In this document: positions 10,500-21,209 of the stretch, piece by piece | Numbering within the stretch: the stretch's first letter is position 1 | Layout: each line of letters begins with the position of its first letter | Origin: Temnothorax longispinosus | Lineage: Eukaryota > Arthropoda > Insecta > Hymenoptera > Formicidae | DNA: 64,000 nucleotides | Reading direction: 5' to 3' | Assembly (NCBI RefSeq): GCF_030848805.1 | Contig: NC_092360.1 | Span: 2,790,001 to 2,854,000, forward strand | The notes under the pieces: model-generated | Database searches by the model: none | Seen by the model: the letters and a program-made list of their open reading frames with translations, nothing else | Told to the model about the DNA's origin: nothing | Translations under genes and position numbers: made by a program

Positions 10500-12388
10500 C
10501 TACGTAGGTAAACTACCGGTTTCATTCAGAATTATGTGACCGTTAGAGAAATTAGTAGGTGTTATAGATGTTCTGGGGCTTCCAGTTTGGCTAGTATCGC
10601 AGCTATCGCTTTTGTTATCTGTTCTTACATTATTATCTAATCTAGGTTTATAAGTATGCTTAGGAGATGTTACTGGACTCGAGAGAGAGCAACTACATCC
10701 ACTTTGGTTGCTATTACTAGAACTGTCGCTGTCGCTTTCACTGTCGACACTAGATTCGGAGCTGCTCGCTCGTAATCTCTTCTCGGTACGCAACACCTCG
10801 TTCTCCCGCCTCAGCTGCTCATTCTGCTGTAGCAGATCGTCGATTCGCTGTTGGCACAGCTTCAATTTCTTCGCCATCTCGGAATCCGTAGTGGACACAT
10901 TTTTATTCTCCGAATCCCTGTCCTCCATTTGATGAATGCCCTTGTTACGTAATCTTTTCGTCAACGAATCCATCTTGGCCTCTAAGTGCCTGTATTCTTG
11001 TATCAATTCCATCTTCGTCAGCGTGCTCAATCGCTCCTCGTGAACAGCTTCATACGCGGTTGAGAATTCCTTCGTTAAAAATTCCTCTTCGTCCTCCGGC
11101 GACGAGTAAAAATAATCCTCGTCGGAATCTACGCTGAAACTGGAGTCGCGAGTCCGCGATGGCGCCGGTGGCTTTTGAAACATAGCAGGTATTTCCAGTG
11201 ACGCGGCTTCCGATAACTTCTGCTCGAGATCGGGCAGATCGCTGTGATCGGCCATAAGAAATTGCGTGGTGTTATATAAGGCCGGTGGTTGCCTGCTAGT
11301 CTTGGCGATCATCCTGCCGATGCACCTGCTCCGCAATTGCTGCGGATAAGACAGCTGCTTCGAGTACGGCTTCAATTTCTTCTTGGGTTTACCACGTCGA
11401 GTTTTTCTCTTCTTCGCCGCGATGTCCGTTCCGTCCTCATGCTGACCGCCGTCCTGATCGCCGCTGCCGCTACCGCTTTCCAATCTTCCTAAGGTGCTTA
11501 AAAAGGCCTTCCTTAGGTCCTGCAAAATAACAAAAACATGCTGTTAAGTAAATTCGATATACGTTTGCATAATAATTGCAATTTTATATACGTTTATAAT
11601 CTATTTTGCAACCGTAGAAAAACCACCGAAATTAATGAGAATCATCAACCACATGGGTAGATTTTTGTAGCTATCATGGGGCCCCGGGGTCCGAAGGTAA
11701 TTGAAGAGCATCAACATTATCGACTATCTAAATTAAAATTTATCACCGACAGAAATATCTAAATAATTAGCTGACAAGGCAGCATTAAATTCATGATGTT
11801 TTCTAATTATGCATGCATATTTATAACGCAATAACATCACATACACTACATTTTTTCTAACTTTTCTAATATAATTTAAGCACAATAAAAGTAAATTTAT
11901 TAGATAAAATTCGAATAAGTATTGTCGAAACGTAAATATAAATATATGCGAAACGTCGGGATGATAATAAGTGATAAAATTAATATTATATTATATATAA
12001 CTAAATATTTAAATTCAACTAATCCGATTGAAATCCAGCTAATTTCCAGTCGTTTAAATTTTAACAAATCATACAAACTTCTACAAAATTGTCCATCTTT
12101 GAACAGTACCTTGTCAGCGAATAAACCAGGGATTTTAAAAATATTATCGTCACTTATTGATCGACTGGGGCTTACATTGCCTCCGTCAGGGCAATCGTCG
12201 CCCCGCTCCGCGTTCTCGCCGACAGATCGCGGCACTCGCTTGGCGACCGGAGGCGATGACGTCGCAGGCGTTGGCCCATCCTCTACGCCCTTCGCGTCGC
12301 GTACTCCATCATCGGCACCGCCATCGCCGCCGCCGCCGCCGCCGCCCGACGCTTTCTTCGTCGCCGTAACCGCCCTGTGCAGCTCCAT
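10500..12388 (-). CDS. HEXIM1: HEXIM-like inhibitor of P-TEFb (7SK snRNP component)
   Basis: HEXIM proteins bind 7SK RNA and inhibit CDK9/cyclin T, restraining RNA polymerase II elongation in the nucleus. Exon 2 (11519-10500, 339 codons) contains, in order, the basic RNA-binding/NLS stretch KKRKTRRGKPKKKLKPYSKQ, the inhibitory YNTTQFLMADH motif, an acidic patch (SDEDYFYSSPEDEEEF), a heptad-rich C-terminal coiled coil (about 11060-10790), and a Ser/Asp-rich tail. Exon 1 starts at the ATG at 12386-12388 and is Gly-rich. Its donor is either 12110 (AAG then GTACTG), giving 432 residues, or 12176 (AAT then GTAAGC), giving 410 residues; both keep phase. The conserved PYNT of other HEXIMs reads LYNT here (11279-11268). 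Family identity is secure from the motif order. The symbol follows vertebrates; insects usually have one gene. Confidence 0.88.
11698..12150. repeat. Segment resembling 9100-9385, overlapping end of HEXIM exon 1 frame
   Basis: Both regions share, in the same order, AATTGAAGA...ATTATCGACTATC, AAATTCATGAT, a CGCAATA block, TTTTTTCTAA, and CAAA(T/C)TTCTACA...ATTGTC(G/C)ATCTTT. Identity is patchy and spacing differs, so this is an old duplicated repeat judged by eye. Its right part overlaps the reading frame just before the 12110 candidate donor of HEXIM. Confidence 0.4.
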
Positions 12389-12960
12389 ATCCGCGTTTCG
12401 TACCCGGATCCGTTAATACGCGATGGCACGATCACACACCTACACCGTAGAGTCACTCTCGCGTACTGGCACCAGCCGTCGCGGCACTAGTAACCGTATG
12501 CTCGTACCGTAAACAGCGACGGATTCGCCATGTTTGATTCGTCCGTGATTTTACGTACGATAGCGAGGCAGCGACACGCTGACGTACGGTCCCTACCCCC
12601 GACTACCGCGGCCCACTCTTGCGCCATCGCGTTCCGTTCCTCCGAATCCGCGTCAGCGCCTTCTCTCGCGCCGCGCATGTTGCTTCGATCTCTGCTGGAT
12701 CGCGCTACGCCGCGCCGTGCTGTAGCGCAGCGCAGCGCTGCGCGCAGACCGCAATCGACGCGACGTTGCGCATAAATGTAATTGATATATAATTTATAAT
12801 TCGCATACGCGAATTACTTCCGTAATTACTAATGATCGCGGTTACTGACGATCGTAGGAACGAAAATAGGAACGGTAACGTAGGGCGGATGATCCCGCGG
12901 CAGGATCTGACTCGCGACCCCGCGTCATAAATCATTTCATTGTTCTATTGTATTTTTCCG
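12389..12960 (-). promoter_or_regulatory. CpG-rich upstream region of HEXIM
   Basis: A strongly CpG-rich stretch starts at the HEXIM start codon and fades after about 12960, where sequence becomes AT-rich. Frames readable here on both strands are compositional and show no domain. The location fits a CpG-type promoter and 5' UTR. No specific element was identified. Confidence 0.5.
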
Positions 12961-14391
12961 CTAATTGGGCCTGCGAAACTGAATCCTTTTTAAGTTCCCC
13001 GTGTCGGTCACTCTCGATTTATCGCGATTTATCAAGTTTCTCCCCCGAGAAGATGATATGCGTCTTGCCTGTCGTATTTTCGTCGTTATGAAAGTAGAAA
13101 TCGCATTATGGGATACTCGAAAGTAGAGATCCCCCCCCCCCAGTGAGCAAAATGTTAACAGTATACTAATAGTAGATTCGGATAAAATGTTGCGGCATCA
13201 ACCGCGTCCGCATTCGTCGCATATTTCGCCAGCAAAACCTGCCGACGCGATCTCCAACAGCGGATTCAACCAGCCGGAGTCCGTCATCCTCGTAATGGCC
13301 ATTTATTTAAACGGCCACATACTGTATTTAAACGTTTCGGTTACGGCACGGCAGATTTAACACGATTTCCGCACAGCCAGACGCTATACCATATCGCATT
13401 CCGTTAACGAATTGCGTTACATTCACGCTGGCATGAAAATTCCGTAGCGACGAAATTCGGTGGCAGAGATTTTGCAAGGTCTGCTTTTGACAGATCCCGG
13501 CTATCGTTTCTCCGGGTCATCTGCCAGCGTCGAGATCCAATCGACAACCGTCCACGAACAACCGCAAAACAGTTTCAATTGAAAGAGAGATAAAAATATG
13601 CCTTACAACAGGCATGACGAATTGGTTTTGGTTTCACAATCTCCACGAGCCTGCTGAAATCTTATTATGTACCCAGCACACCATCCGCGCACACCGAGAA
13701 AGGTGTAAGTGCGCATCGCCTCGTCGTCCTTGCGCGCACAAACGCGGAAAGCGTGTATCTTTATTCGACGATGATCTCCGATCGTTATTCATGATCATGA
13801 AAATTAGTTCCCTCGCGTATGACGTAAACCGTCGTAAACAAAATTGGTCTGCCTTCAGTCTCTGCACTTATATATTTTACATTTTTTAACGATATACATG
13901 TATACATATTCAGGCATTGTGAAAACTATTGTGATAATATTCAATCGTTTCCTATAATAGAAGAAATCAACAAGAGAGTGAAAATATAATCTAAGATTAT
14001 TTAATAGATTTATATTAATTATTTAACTTAATATTACAATACAATTATTACTTAACGTAAGTTTCACAGTTAAGAATTATATAATAAATTTATATATAAT
14101 GTTATATACATATGATGTATATGTATAATTATATAATAGATTTATGTATGATAGAATGATTAAATTCTTCGATTGAAAGAAAGAAAAGGAGGAGGAGGGA
14201 GATAAATAGATAAACGAATTATAGATAGATAGGTAGATAGATAGAGAGAGAGGGAGGGAGGAGGGATACAAGATTCAAATACTCATAGCGAACATTCTTC
14301 CATAATTGTGTAAGCGGAAATGTGCCGTTTACAAAATTACGTGCCGCCGTTACATAAGACCGCCAAACAATAATCCTTGCTCGAGACGTTT

Positions 14392-14394
<3 letters not shown>

Positions 14395-14438
<44 letters not shown>
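14395..14438. repeat. (CT)n microsatellite
   Basis: Uninterrupted TC dinucleotide run of about 44 bp passing directly into a CG run (CGCGCGCG). Confidence 0.95.
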
Positions 14439-14446
<8 letters not shown>

Positions 14447-14834
14447 TTGAATTTCCATCATACTCGGCGGTGGCTCGGCGAGCCACTAATTGGCCAGCGA
14501 GGGTAAAAGAACGTTCGTTAGCAAGCAGAATCGTTCGTTAAACGGAAGCGCGCGTTGCATCCGTGGCAACGACGCCGGTTTATGTCGATGTATCTGTCGC
14601 GCTACCCAATCGCATTGTGATCGCGATCGACTCCTCGGGAGGAAAAAAAACGCAACTTTCGCAATGTGCCAGCGCGAGCGTATACATACATACATATACA
14701 TCCTTCATTACAAATTACAATTTCACGCTGTAGGTCGTTGCACTCCTCCGTAGATCCGCGAGATCCGCGCCTCTAAGGGGAAAAAAAAATGAAATTACTT
14801 GTCGAGAATAACAGCTGCGAATTGCAGCGCGAGG

Positions 14835-14836
<2 letters not shown>

Positions 14837-14876
<40 letters not shown>
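14837..14876. repeat. (CT)n microsatellite
   Basis: Uninterrupted TC run of about 40 bp, 400 bp from the previous CT run. Confidence 0.95.
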
Positions 14877-14882
<6 letters not shown>

Positions 14883-15391
14883 CTTTCGCAACGCAACCAT
14901 AATAAACACGATGTACCATGTACCTTCTCCAATTGAGCGACGCGACATCGATTTGTCTGTTGTTATCGTCGACGATGTTGCTTAATTAAAGACAAACATA
15001 AATATCGTGAGGCGCCGCCGGGATAACGCCGGAGGATCATCCATCGCGAGGGGGAAGAGCCCTAGGAAACGTTTGAACAAAAATGTTTTTGAAACCATGA
15101 TTTAAGAAACGTATTTTTTACGTTTCCACAATTAACAAAAATACCTATTTGTTAAGTTTTTCCTTTCTAAATTATAATTTGCTTTATCTATAGATTATTG
15201 CACAAAATAAATCATTTTATCCATACACATATATCCACTTATTTACTTAAATTAATTTTATCCTACCTATAGTGAACTATAGTCTTAATCTATTTGTCAT
15301 CGGACAAATCTGAGCTTAGAAAACTTCCAACAGTTGCAAAATAAACGTTCTGCTGAACGTGGCCATTGAAAGAACATTTATACGTGTTCCG

Positions 15392-15574
15392 TTTTGAAGA
15401 ACTTCCTGAACTGGTGCACATCAGTAATGCAATTAAGTTAAAGTGAGACAAGTATAGGGCCAGAGGACAAAGATTGTCGTAACCGTTTACGACAATCCTT
15501 GTGCGTAGGCCCATTTTTGTTTCACTTTAACTTATTGCACGAATGTGCACCAGTTCAAGAATTTCTTGAAAAAA
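15392..15574. mobile_element. Inverted-repeat element with GAACTGGTGCACAT arms
   Basis: The left arm (from about 15392, with CTGAACTGGTGCACAT and AAGTTAAAGTGA) is mirrored by the right arm (TTTCACTTTAACTT...ATGTGCACCAGTTC, to about 15574). An inner hairpin ATTGTCGTAAACGGT-like (15473-15497) sits at the centre. It is likely a MITE; the ends are not sharply defined. Confidence 0.6.
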
Positions 15575-16210
15575 GAATAGACGTCATAGATGGTATATGC
15601 ATAAAGCTTCTAGAACATTCTCACGCATGTCTCAATTTAAAGACGTCATAAACACGTCATAAACACGTTCAAAAGACGTGCAAAGTAGGAATTTTAAATG
15701 TCTTTATCTAAAATGTCTTTATCATTAAAACATTTCTATAATAGTTTGTTAAATGTTATTTTATCGGAAAAGAAACGTTCCATCGACCGTTTTTCGAATG
15801 GATATTTTTACTCATGAGAAACGATGTTTCTAGAAATCGATTATAAAACGTTTCGGAAAAACGCTTATAAAATATTTCTGAAACGTGTATGTGCTATCTG
15901 GGAGGAGGCGAGGGGAAGAAAGAGAAGAAACCGAAGCTCGAGTAATCCTCGAAGATCCGAAGAGATAAGAAAGCCAAATCGCAAGAGCCTCGTCAAGCGT
16001 GGTAGGAGGTAGGAGAGGAGTAAGAGCGATGTGGTCCCCGCGACGATCGCACGTAGTAAACCTTTTTCTTTCTACCTCGCCCCTTCCCCTATTTTTTTCT
16101 CTCTCCGTCTCCTCGCAGTTAGTACATATATTCGTTTATTTTAGCGTACGCATGTAACGATGCGTGCGAGCATTACATACACCCGTTACAAGTTCGCGCG
16201 CGCGTACACA

Positions 16211-16249
<39 letters not shown>

Positions 16250-17207
16250 GCGCGCGCGCACGCACCTTACGCATCGCCGATAGCCAATATGCAATTCCGC
16301 CACGGGTGCAATGTACGTGAACGCGCGGAGAACTATAAATACGGGGAGTCCGCCGTCCGCCACGTGGGGGAGTCCATACGTCCCGTCCTTATGGCCCTGG
16401 TTTTCCTTTGTTTCCTCTTCTTTTTTTCTTTTCCTTTTGTTTTCGTTCTTTCGTCCCTAAACGCGCGCGGATGCCATTCCACGCTCGGGGCGAAGAGGAA
16501 AGGAGGGGGACGGCGAACGAATGGGAAAAAGGGGCAGGGGGACACGGCACGAGGGGGTATTTAACTAACTTCACTCTCACTCGCGCGTAAGCGCGCGCGC
16601 GCGCGCTATCACCAACGCCGCGGAAGGGCAAACAAAAAGAGCGAGACAGCGAGAGGTGCTCGGCTCGACGTGCGGAGAAACGCTCGCGGGTACTTACGAG
16701 AGCAAGAAAGAAAGAGAGAGAAAAACCCCGTCGCGCCGCGCATTAATTTACATAAGCACCTCGAGCGTGATGTGTAAGAGCCTCGACCGATAAAACGTTC
16801 GGCCTGAGCGTTATCCAAAAAGGAGAAAAAAAATCGTTTGTCCTAACTCCGAACATCTCGCTGTAACCTAACTATTCGCACGTTGCGTGCGTATATGTGA
16901 TCTTTCTCCCCCTCATCTCTCTCTCTTTCTCTCCCTCGTGTCAGGTTACTCGTATGTGTTACGGCGTGGCCTTAAAGGCCGTCGCACACACAGATTCGAC
17001 GGTATAGGCGTATAATCGTAGCATACATGCAACAAAGTCTCGCGCGAGAGAGAGCGAGAGCGAGAGCGAGAGAGAGAGAGAGAGCGGCGTGTGAAAACAG
17101 TTAATTTATATCGACGATTCTTTAGACTGGCCCGCGCGCGCAAAACGCTATGTATGTAATAAGTAACCACGTTCTCGCGTGTGTCAAGGAGCATTGCGTG
17201 AGCGTGT
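15575..17207. other. Intergenic, CpG- and purine/pyrimidine-rich, no gene seen
   Basis: Apart from the CA/CG run and a GA run near 17045-17085, only low-complexity and CpG-rich sequence is present (15900-16820). The many open frames are short and compositional on both strands, so none is called. Given the CpG richness, an unannotated non-coding promoter cannot be excluded. Confidence 0.4.
16206..16260. repeat. (CA)n then (CG)n microsatellite
   Basis: A CA run from about 16206 to 16247 continues into CGCGCGCGCG to 16260. Alternating purine-pyrimidine tracts of this kind can form Z-DNA. Confidence 0.95.
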
Positions 17208-17365
17208 AGGGCCTATCCGGACGAACTTGCATAGCTGCATAACCATATGCATAAAGAAAATAATCCAATCGCATTGCTATCGTATGGACGCGCGTAAAAT
17301 GTGATTGGATCATTTTCTTTATACATATGGTTATGCAGCTGTACAAATTTGTCTGGATTGGTCCT
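17208..17365. mobile_element. Hairpin MITE with GCATAACCATATG arms
   Basis: Long inverted arms start AGGGCCTATCCGGACGAACT on the left and end with ATTGGTCCT on the right. Both contain the CAGCTGCATAACCATATG-like block and AAAGAAAATAATCCAATC. The loop is about 40 bp around 17280. No target duplication was established. Confidence 0.7.
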
Positions 17366-17399
17366 GAAATTCGCGTAAACGCATATAATAAGCGCGTTA

Positions 17400-17533
17400 G
17401 GGCCAATTTCATCAACGTCGGTTAACTACAACCCTCGATTAAACTCACTCTTCATCTTTTTCTAACTGCTTCCTTAGAAAAAGACGAAGAGTGAGTTTAA
17501 CCGAAGGTTAACCGACGTTGGTGAAACTGGCCC
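17400..17533. mobile_element. Hairpin MITE, family B copy 2
   Basis: Arms begin GGGCCAATTTCATCAACGTC and match the family B element at 568-707 in both terminal repeat and body (CGGTTAAC, ACTCACTCTTC, TTTTTCTAA). TA flanks both ends. Confidence 0.78.
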
Positions 17534-18568
17534 TAAAGATGAGTGTGTCCCGGACGGAAGAAACGGCGTTTAGGGTTATTATGTATTTCAGGTGTCCAAC
17601 CCGTAGGTATCTCCCTTCTTCTTCTTCTTCTTCTTTCTTTATATAGCTCCGATCTTCTCACTCGGGTTCGATTTGGCCACGTACTGTAGGTATCTCTCAT
17701 GTATCGGTAGCGAGGTCGTTAATATAATGTTTTAACATGTGAATTTATGCGCGTACACATGGTACATATACATGTACGCTCACATGTACGTACATACACT
17801 CATGCCACATGTATGTATGTACGCTTCGATAAACGGCTAAATTCATGTGTTAGGGCATTACAACCCCCCCTCCCCCCGTGTATAGTTGTATACGTGCGCT
17901 TATGCCTGGCCGATGTCAAATCGCGTGTGCTGTGGCCTGAAGTCGTCATCCTTCGCCGCGCACGATCGTGATTCGCGCACACATTCACGCCCGTTCATCC
18001 GTGTGCGCCTGTTCTATGCGCTATCTTCACTCGGAACCTACTTTTCGTTTTCTCGGTATGCGTGCGTACCGTATGTATGTGTGTAATGTGTGTTGCTTGT
18101 CGCGCGGCGCAAATGCGATACACTTACATATGGGTATAGGCACCGCGTCGACGGCGCGCATGCGAGAGTGTAACAGAACGAACGCACGGTGTGGACTACA
18201 GGTCACATTTGTGCGTCTTATTTGGGAGAGAAGAGGGATCTCCGCGAAAGTCATAGAGGGAATCGAACCCACTCCGTTGCAGCACTTCCTTCCACGAGAA
18301 ATGCAGATCTGAAATTTCACGCGTGGATTCCGCGCCTGTTCCTGGACGGACGATATATGTATCGTCCGCTTTTGTCTCGTGCCAAAAGCCGCTTCAGCTG
18401 TTGCGAGCCGGAGAGATTGATATCGACATATGATTTCAATTAGGCCAATGTATTAACCCTCTAATAGGCAAGGTTGTTTTTCAGAACGTATCTAGAAAGG
18501 TGGAATCGGATCTGTCCCGATATGCTCTTTTGTTCGTTTTTCATCTAATCAATATACAAAATGAGTAA
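17534..18568. other. Intergenic, low-complexity; no gene seen
   Basis: Contains a CTT run near 17619-17637 and ATGTAC-rich sequence 17745-17830. A GGGTTCGATTCCC-like B-box motif reads on the minus strand at about 18263-18250, but there is no cloverleaf around it. No conserved coding sequence was found. Confidence 0.4.
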
Positions 18569-18697
18569 AGGGCCACTATATTTCCAACGTTTGTTTATTC
18601 CTAACCGATCGTTAATTTTTCAGACTAGCCAATAGAAGTTGGATATTTCAATAGTCAACGGTCGCTAGAAGTTAACAGACGTTGGAAATAGTGGCCC
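18569..18697. mobile_element. TAA-flanked inverted-repeat element (AGGGCCACTAT ends)
   Basis: Ends AGGGCCACTATATTTCCAAC and its complement GTTGGAAATAGTGGCCC are flanked by TAA on both sides (18566-18568, 18698-18700). The arms also share CTAACGTT-like inner segments less perfectly. The duplication size and GGGCC ends resemble family B, but the interior differs. Confidence 0.6.
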
Positions 18698-19569
18698 TAA
18701 AAGAAGTAAATATCAATATGAAACTTCTCTTTATTTATATGAAAAAAGACAGTAAAGTTTATTAATAAATATACGTCTCAAATATCCCAAAATCGTCGCA
18801 AACAAACGTATTTAGAGTTTACTTTCGCACTCATGCCTGTCCCATAGATATCTTGACTACCGATATAACTCTACCGAAGTTATATCGGTTTCGCCACGCG
18901 ATATACAAAGCAGGGAAGCTGGAGGGAGGGAGGGGAAAGTAGGGGGATTGAGTTAACCAGGACTAGCGTCGATCAACGCCTGGGTGTGCGAACGAGTCGA
19001 GTCGAATCGAGAGCGAACGACATTTCGGTATTGATGATCGTATCGCCGAGAGTCCCTCGGGATCGCGGGAGGATCGACAATCCATCCCGTCCCGGCCAAT
19101 ACTAGTTATTCACGCTTGCGATGAGTCTGACGCTCCTCCCGGCTTTCTCGCAGCCATAACAAAGCCTCGGCCCTCGAGTAGAATTCTCCGGGCACGCGAA
19201 TCGATGCACGTGCACGGGAAGCACGCGTCGCGCAGCGTTCCGGAGGAATCCCGTGGTGGTATACGCGCGGAGGCCAGGCAGGAGGCTCGTGCGACCGCGC
19301 CGGCATTCGAATGGATCCGATTCGGCGTGTCGCGACGATATGTTGATATTTATACGCGCGCACCGCGCACAGAAATGCGTGGCGTGGCGTGACGTGCGTG
19401 CGTGCGTGCGTACGTGCGTTTTGTAACGCACGCCGGCTTTGTTACGCGTGCGCATACGTGCGACGTAACGACCGCGCTGACTCTCGCAGCCGCGTCCCCG
19501 CGTATCCTTGAACACCCGGGATACCCGGGATCGGGAGATGATTCCCAGCAAACGCGCAAAATATAACTG
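18698..19569. other. Intergenic CpG-rich stretch without a supported gene
   Basis: A long minus-strand open frame (19677-19102, 191 codons) lies in CpG-rich sequence. It shows only Arg/Thr/His-rich composition and no recognisable domain, and a GTGC tetranucleotide run sits at 19393-19418. I do not call a gene. Confidence 0.4.
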
Positions 19570-19880
19570 CTGCGTAATATATAGGTAAAGGCCTGACAAT
19601 ACAAACAATACAATACAAAGATACAGGCAATAGAAACAAAAGCAATAAGACAGGCAACAGAAATAGCCCCATTTCAACTTATAATAAAACTGAAAAACTG
19701 TGATTATAGTTAAGTACAGACAATAGAAAACAGAAATCCATACGCGTCGGAAATTCTATTTCTTTTCTATTGCCTATTGCTTTAGATTCCGTTGCGTTGA
19801 TACACAGTTTTTGGTAAGTTATTGAAACTAACGGTTATTTCTGTTGCCTGTCTTATTCCCGCAGCTGTTTCTATTGTCTA
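19570..19880. mobile_element. Inverted-repeat element with AGACAGGCAACAGAAATA arms
   Basis: AATAAGACAGGCAACAGAAATA at about 19643-19665 is repeated in inverse at about 19837-19858. Shorter complementary blocks (AAAACTGTG versus CACAGTTTT) lie further in. Boundaries are approximate. The GGCAACAGAAA motif also occurs near 5254-5264 inside the DDB1 intron element. Confidence 0.5.
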
Positions 19881-20008
19881 GCTGTATGTGCGATAGATTT
19901 AACACGTAATTAAACGGATGTTATACCTATTTATTAATGTCGAAGTTATAGACCCTTTTTTATCGATGCATAACATACATGTATGTTATATTACATTTCC
20001 GTTACTTC

Positions 20009-20098
20009 GGCTGCGTTTCGATACTCACTACCAGTACTGAAAATCTATATAGTTTACGTCACGTGCGTATACTATATGTGAATATCGAAACTCGGCCA
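20009..20098. mobile_element. Hairpin MITE, family A copy 2 (degenerate)
   Basis: Starts GGCTGCGTTTCGATACTCAC and contains the CAGTACTGAAAATCTATA and TTTACGTCACGT blocks of family A. The right arm is eroded to GAATATCGAAACTCGGCC. It is clearly related to 282-390 and 27558-27656. Confidence 0.7.
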
Positions 20099-20599
20099 TA
20101 GTTGCAATTCGCAAAAGGATTCGAAGGAATTAAAACTGAACATCTAATACATTGCTTGTTACAATTCGTTAAATTAATTACGACTTATAATTATTATGTA
20201 TCGGTGTTTGCTGGGTTAGGACAATCGCGTGCTCCTCCGAGTCTCGCGCTTAAAATGAAGTAGATAGATATATAGTAGGACGTGGGGGCACAGGAGAGGA
20301 GAAAGGAAAGACGAGAGATGCGGAAAGCTCGGTTACAAAGAGCAAGAACCTTCCGCATTGGCCGTTATCAACCACGGGCCGAGATCAGCGGTCGATCGGC
20401 ATATTGGCATCGAGCGACGACTATTCGCTTTTGCGACAAAACTCGCGTTACCATCCACGTGATCGTACGCGTGAACGCGTGTGAAAAAAATCGTCGATTC
20501 GATCGCCGAAGATATCCGAATGTTCTAATAACCGTGATCTCCGCGCTTGTTTTCTTTCCCCCTCCTCTCACTAACCGAAGTATGAGATATGAGATATTA

Positions 20600-20694
20600 G
20601 GTGCGACACAAGTCGACACATGCATCATTCTGTCTCTTTTCAACATCTAGTGAACAACAAAGATAGAATGACGCTTGTGTCGACTTGAGTCGCT
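20600..20694. mobile_element. Hairpin MITE, related to family C
   Basis: Arms GGTGCGACACAAGTCGACAC and its complement ending in CGACTTGAGTCGC enclose a CATCATTCTGTCTC...GATAGAATGACG centre. That centre matches the one in the 8598-8718 element. The termini differ, so the two share an interior rather than full ends. Confidence 0.6.
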
Positions 20695-21073
20695 AAATGA
20701 AAAGCACACATTTTCTCGTTTCTTTTCATTTTTTTTTTGCGTAAAAAAATATAAAAAATGCAGCTAAAAATAGAATCTCATTCTATTTAACTGCACCTTG
20801 CGTATCTGAAGTGTAATAACTTATAACTGTATAACTTTTTAGAAACTTTGATGATAAGAAAACGGACGAGAGACATAGAAAATGTAATTAAAAAGAATAA
20901 ATGTTAATCCCCAAAAGGGTCTGCAAGTGTGATAATCACATTACATGTGTTAGCGTGTGAATGACAATAATACATACGAATGATAATATAGGGTAATGAT
21001 TTTATTGCGACACGATAAGATGCCATCGAAAACAGCACAGATGGAGCGATCGTAGCTGTGTGTCGTGCAGCAT

Positions 21074-21096
21074 CGTGTGTGTGTGTGTGTGTGTGT
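21074..21096. repeat. (GT)n microsatellite upstream of DNAJC19
   Basis: GT run of about 23 bp located about 115 bp before the DNAJC19 start codon. Confidence 0.9.
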
Positions 21097-21209
21097 TGAG
21101 CCGTGTGAGCACTGAGCGGCGTGAGCGCTCTAAAATTACATCTTCCCGGTTGTTCCCGGTGTTATAGGTACATACAAAATTGCGTCTGCTGTTTGAAATC
21201 CTAAATAAA

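Larger units (their letters stand above)
12961..15390. other. Intergenic region with two CT microsatellites
   Basis: No conserved coding sequence, tRNA or recognisable repeat family was found apart from a pure C run at 13132-13141 and the CT runs at about 14395-14438 and 14837-14876. Apparent frames over these runs are repeat-encoded Leu-Ser or Arg-Glu and are not genes. Confidence 0.5.

Noticed and set aside
11922..12416. 164-codon plus-strand frame opposite HEXIM exon 1
   Set aside because: Antisense shadow of the Gly-rich HEXIM first exon; no domain.
16160..16564. 134-codon frame across the CA/CG repeat
   Set aside because: Repeat-encoded Thr-His and Arg-Ala stretches; microsatellite and low-complexity origin.
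18245..18300. B-box-like GGGTTCGATTCCC on the minus strand
   Set aside because: No matching tRNA body upstream on that strand; isolated motif.
19102..19677. 191-codon open frame on the minus strand
   Set aside because: CpG-rich sequence, Arg/Thr/His-rich translation with no domain, overlapping frames also open; it runs into an inverted-repeat element.
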